6,718 bases of DNA, from positions 1-6,718 of the forward strand of contig CANIDW010000089.1 of the NCBI GenBank assembly GCA_947466165.1. The letters are read 5' to 3'. The position numbers were made by a program, and so were the translations under genes. Positions 6,253 to 6,718 of the stretch are shown here, one piece after another. Each line of letters opens with the position of its first letter. The stretch's first letter is position 1. Below the pieces are notes generated by a model. That model did no database searches. It saw only the letters and a list, made by a program, of their open reading frames with translations, and was not told the origin of the DNA. This DNA comes from Comamonadaceae bacterium (GTDB lineage: Bacteria; Pseudomonadota; Gammaproteobacteria; Burkholderiales; Burkholderiaceae_C).

Positions 6253-6718
6253 TCAGTCGTAGACCTCGGCCAGCGGATCGGTGCCTTCGAGCTCGTAACT
6301 GGCGGCCAGCATGGCCAGGCGGGCGATCACGCCGTACATGTAAAAGCGGTTCGGGCTGCTGGAGCCGGGCTTGCGGCCGGGCTGGGGCAGGCGGGAGCTG
6401 TCGGCAAAAGCCAGAGGCACAAAGCTGGCGCCGGGGGCATTCAGGCTTTCATCGACTGCACGCTCTGCATGCACCCGGTAAAAACCGCCCACCACAAAGC
6501 GGTCCATCATGTAGACAACCGGCTCGGCCACCGCATCATTGACGCGCTCATTGGTCAGCACGCCCTCCTGGATGATCACCTCGGTGAGTGTCAGCCCCTC
6601 TTGGGCTTTGATATTTTGCAGGTCCAGGTCTTTGACATCGCGTACCGTCATGATGCCCATGCCGCAATTTCCGTTGTCTGCTTTGACAATTACAAAAGGC
6701 TTGTTGTTGATGCCGTAC
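6253..6718 (-). CDS. gshA: Glutamate-cysteine ligase, C-terminal part (runs off right edge)
   Basis: The product makes gamma-glutamylcysteine from glutamate and cysteine with ATP, the first step of glutathione synthesis (EC 6.3.2.2). About 154 codons are visible and the frame is open to the edge. The Met at 6660 is internal: the same frame continues upstream as ...NNKPFVIVKADNGNCGMG.... Recognisable family blocks are FVIVKAD...GMGIMTV, then EVIIQEGVLTNERVNDAVAE, VVYMMDRFVVGGFYRVHAE, and LNAPGASFVPLAFAD. These match the GshA type of Burkholderiales and Acidithiobacillus, which is unrelated in outline to the E. coli enzyme and about 430 residues long. The N-terminal two thirds lie outside the window. 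In homologues as I recall them, the KAD motif continues A-G-T-Y-G-M-G; here it reads N-G-N-C-G-M-G. The stop is TGA (6255-6253); kup follows after 201 bases and gshB after that, so the glutathione genes flank the transporter. Confidence 0.93.
   Translation of the reverse strand, partial: YGINNKPFVIVKADNGNCGMGIMTVRDVKDLDLQNIKAQEGLTLTEVIIQEGVLTNERVNDAVAEPVVYMMDRFVVGGFYRVHAERAVDESLNAPGASFVPLAFADSSRLPQPGRKPGSSSPNRFYMYGVIARLAMLAASYELEGTDPLAEVYD

Overview
The window is chromosomal DNA, about 60% GC by eye, and almost entirely coding. It looks like a betaproteobacterium, most likely of the Comamonadaceae (Polaromonas/Rhodoferax/Acidovorax type). The main reason is the C-terminal part of a GshA of the type found in Burkholderiales and Thiobacillus-like bacteria, next to a Kup potassium transporter and GshB. 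This assignment is inference from protein character; no database was searched.

Layout from left to right: (1) The 5' end of an unrecognised minus-strand gene (1-99), which runs off the left edge. (2) A plus-strand UPF0149/YecA-type protein with a C-terminal SEC-C zinc motif (211-1035). (3) A 112-base convergent gap holding two palindromic intergenic repeats in inverted orientation. (4) A minus-strand two-gene operon: a secreted alpha/beta hydrolase (2091-2894), then a fluoroacetate/haloacetate-dehalogenase-like hydrolase (1148-2083). The upstream stop codon overlaps the ribosome binding site of the downstream gene. (5) A plus-strand, 63-codon 4-oxalocrotonate-tautomerase-family protein (2987-3178), divergent from that operon. 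(6) A minus-strand glutathione/potassium block reading gshA (partial, entering from the right edge) -> kup -> gshB, with gaps of 201 and 32 bases. The gshB stop directly abuts the tautomerase stop.

How the genes may work together: gshA and gshB encode the two ATP-dependent steps of glutathione synthesis. A K+ importer lies between them. Glutathione gates K+ efflux (KefB/KefC) in enterobacteria, so the grouping may be functional, though this is inference. The two hydrolases are probably co-translated. The downstream one keeps every residue known to matter for C-F/C-Cl hydrolysis in fluoroacetate dehalogenase, so it is the best candidate here for a specialised catabolic function. The divergent tautomerase keeps Pro1 and Arg11 but has Asp at position 39, so its substrate probably differs from 4-oxalocrotonate.

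I see no mobile-element genes, tRNA, rRNA, CRISPR array or phage genes. No gene-free stretch exceeds 300 bases; the longest is the 201-base gshA-kup gap. I found no convincing new multi-gene system; the findings are modest leads.
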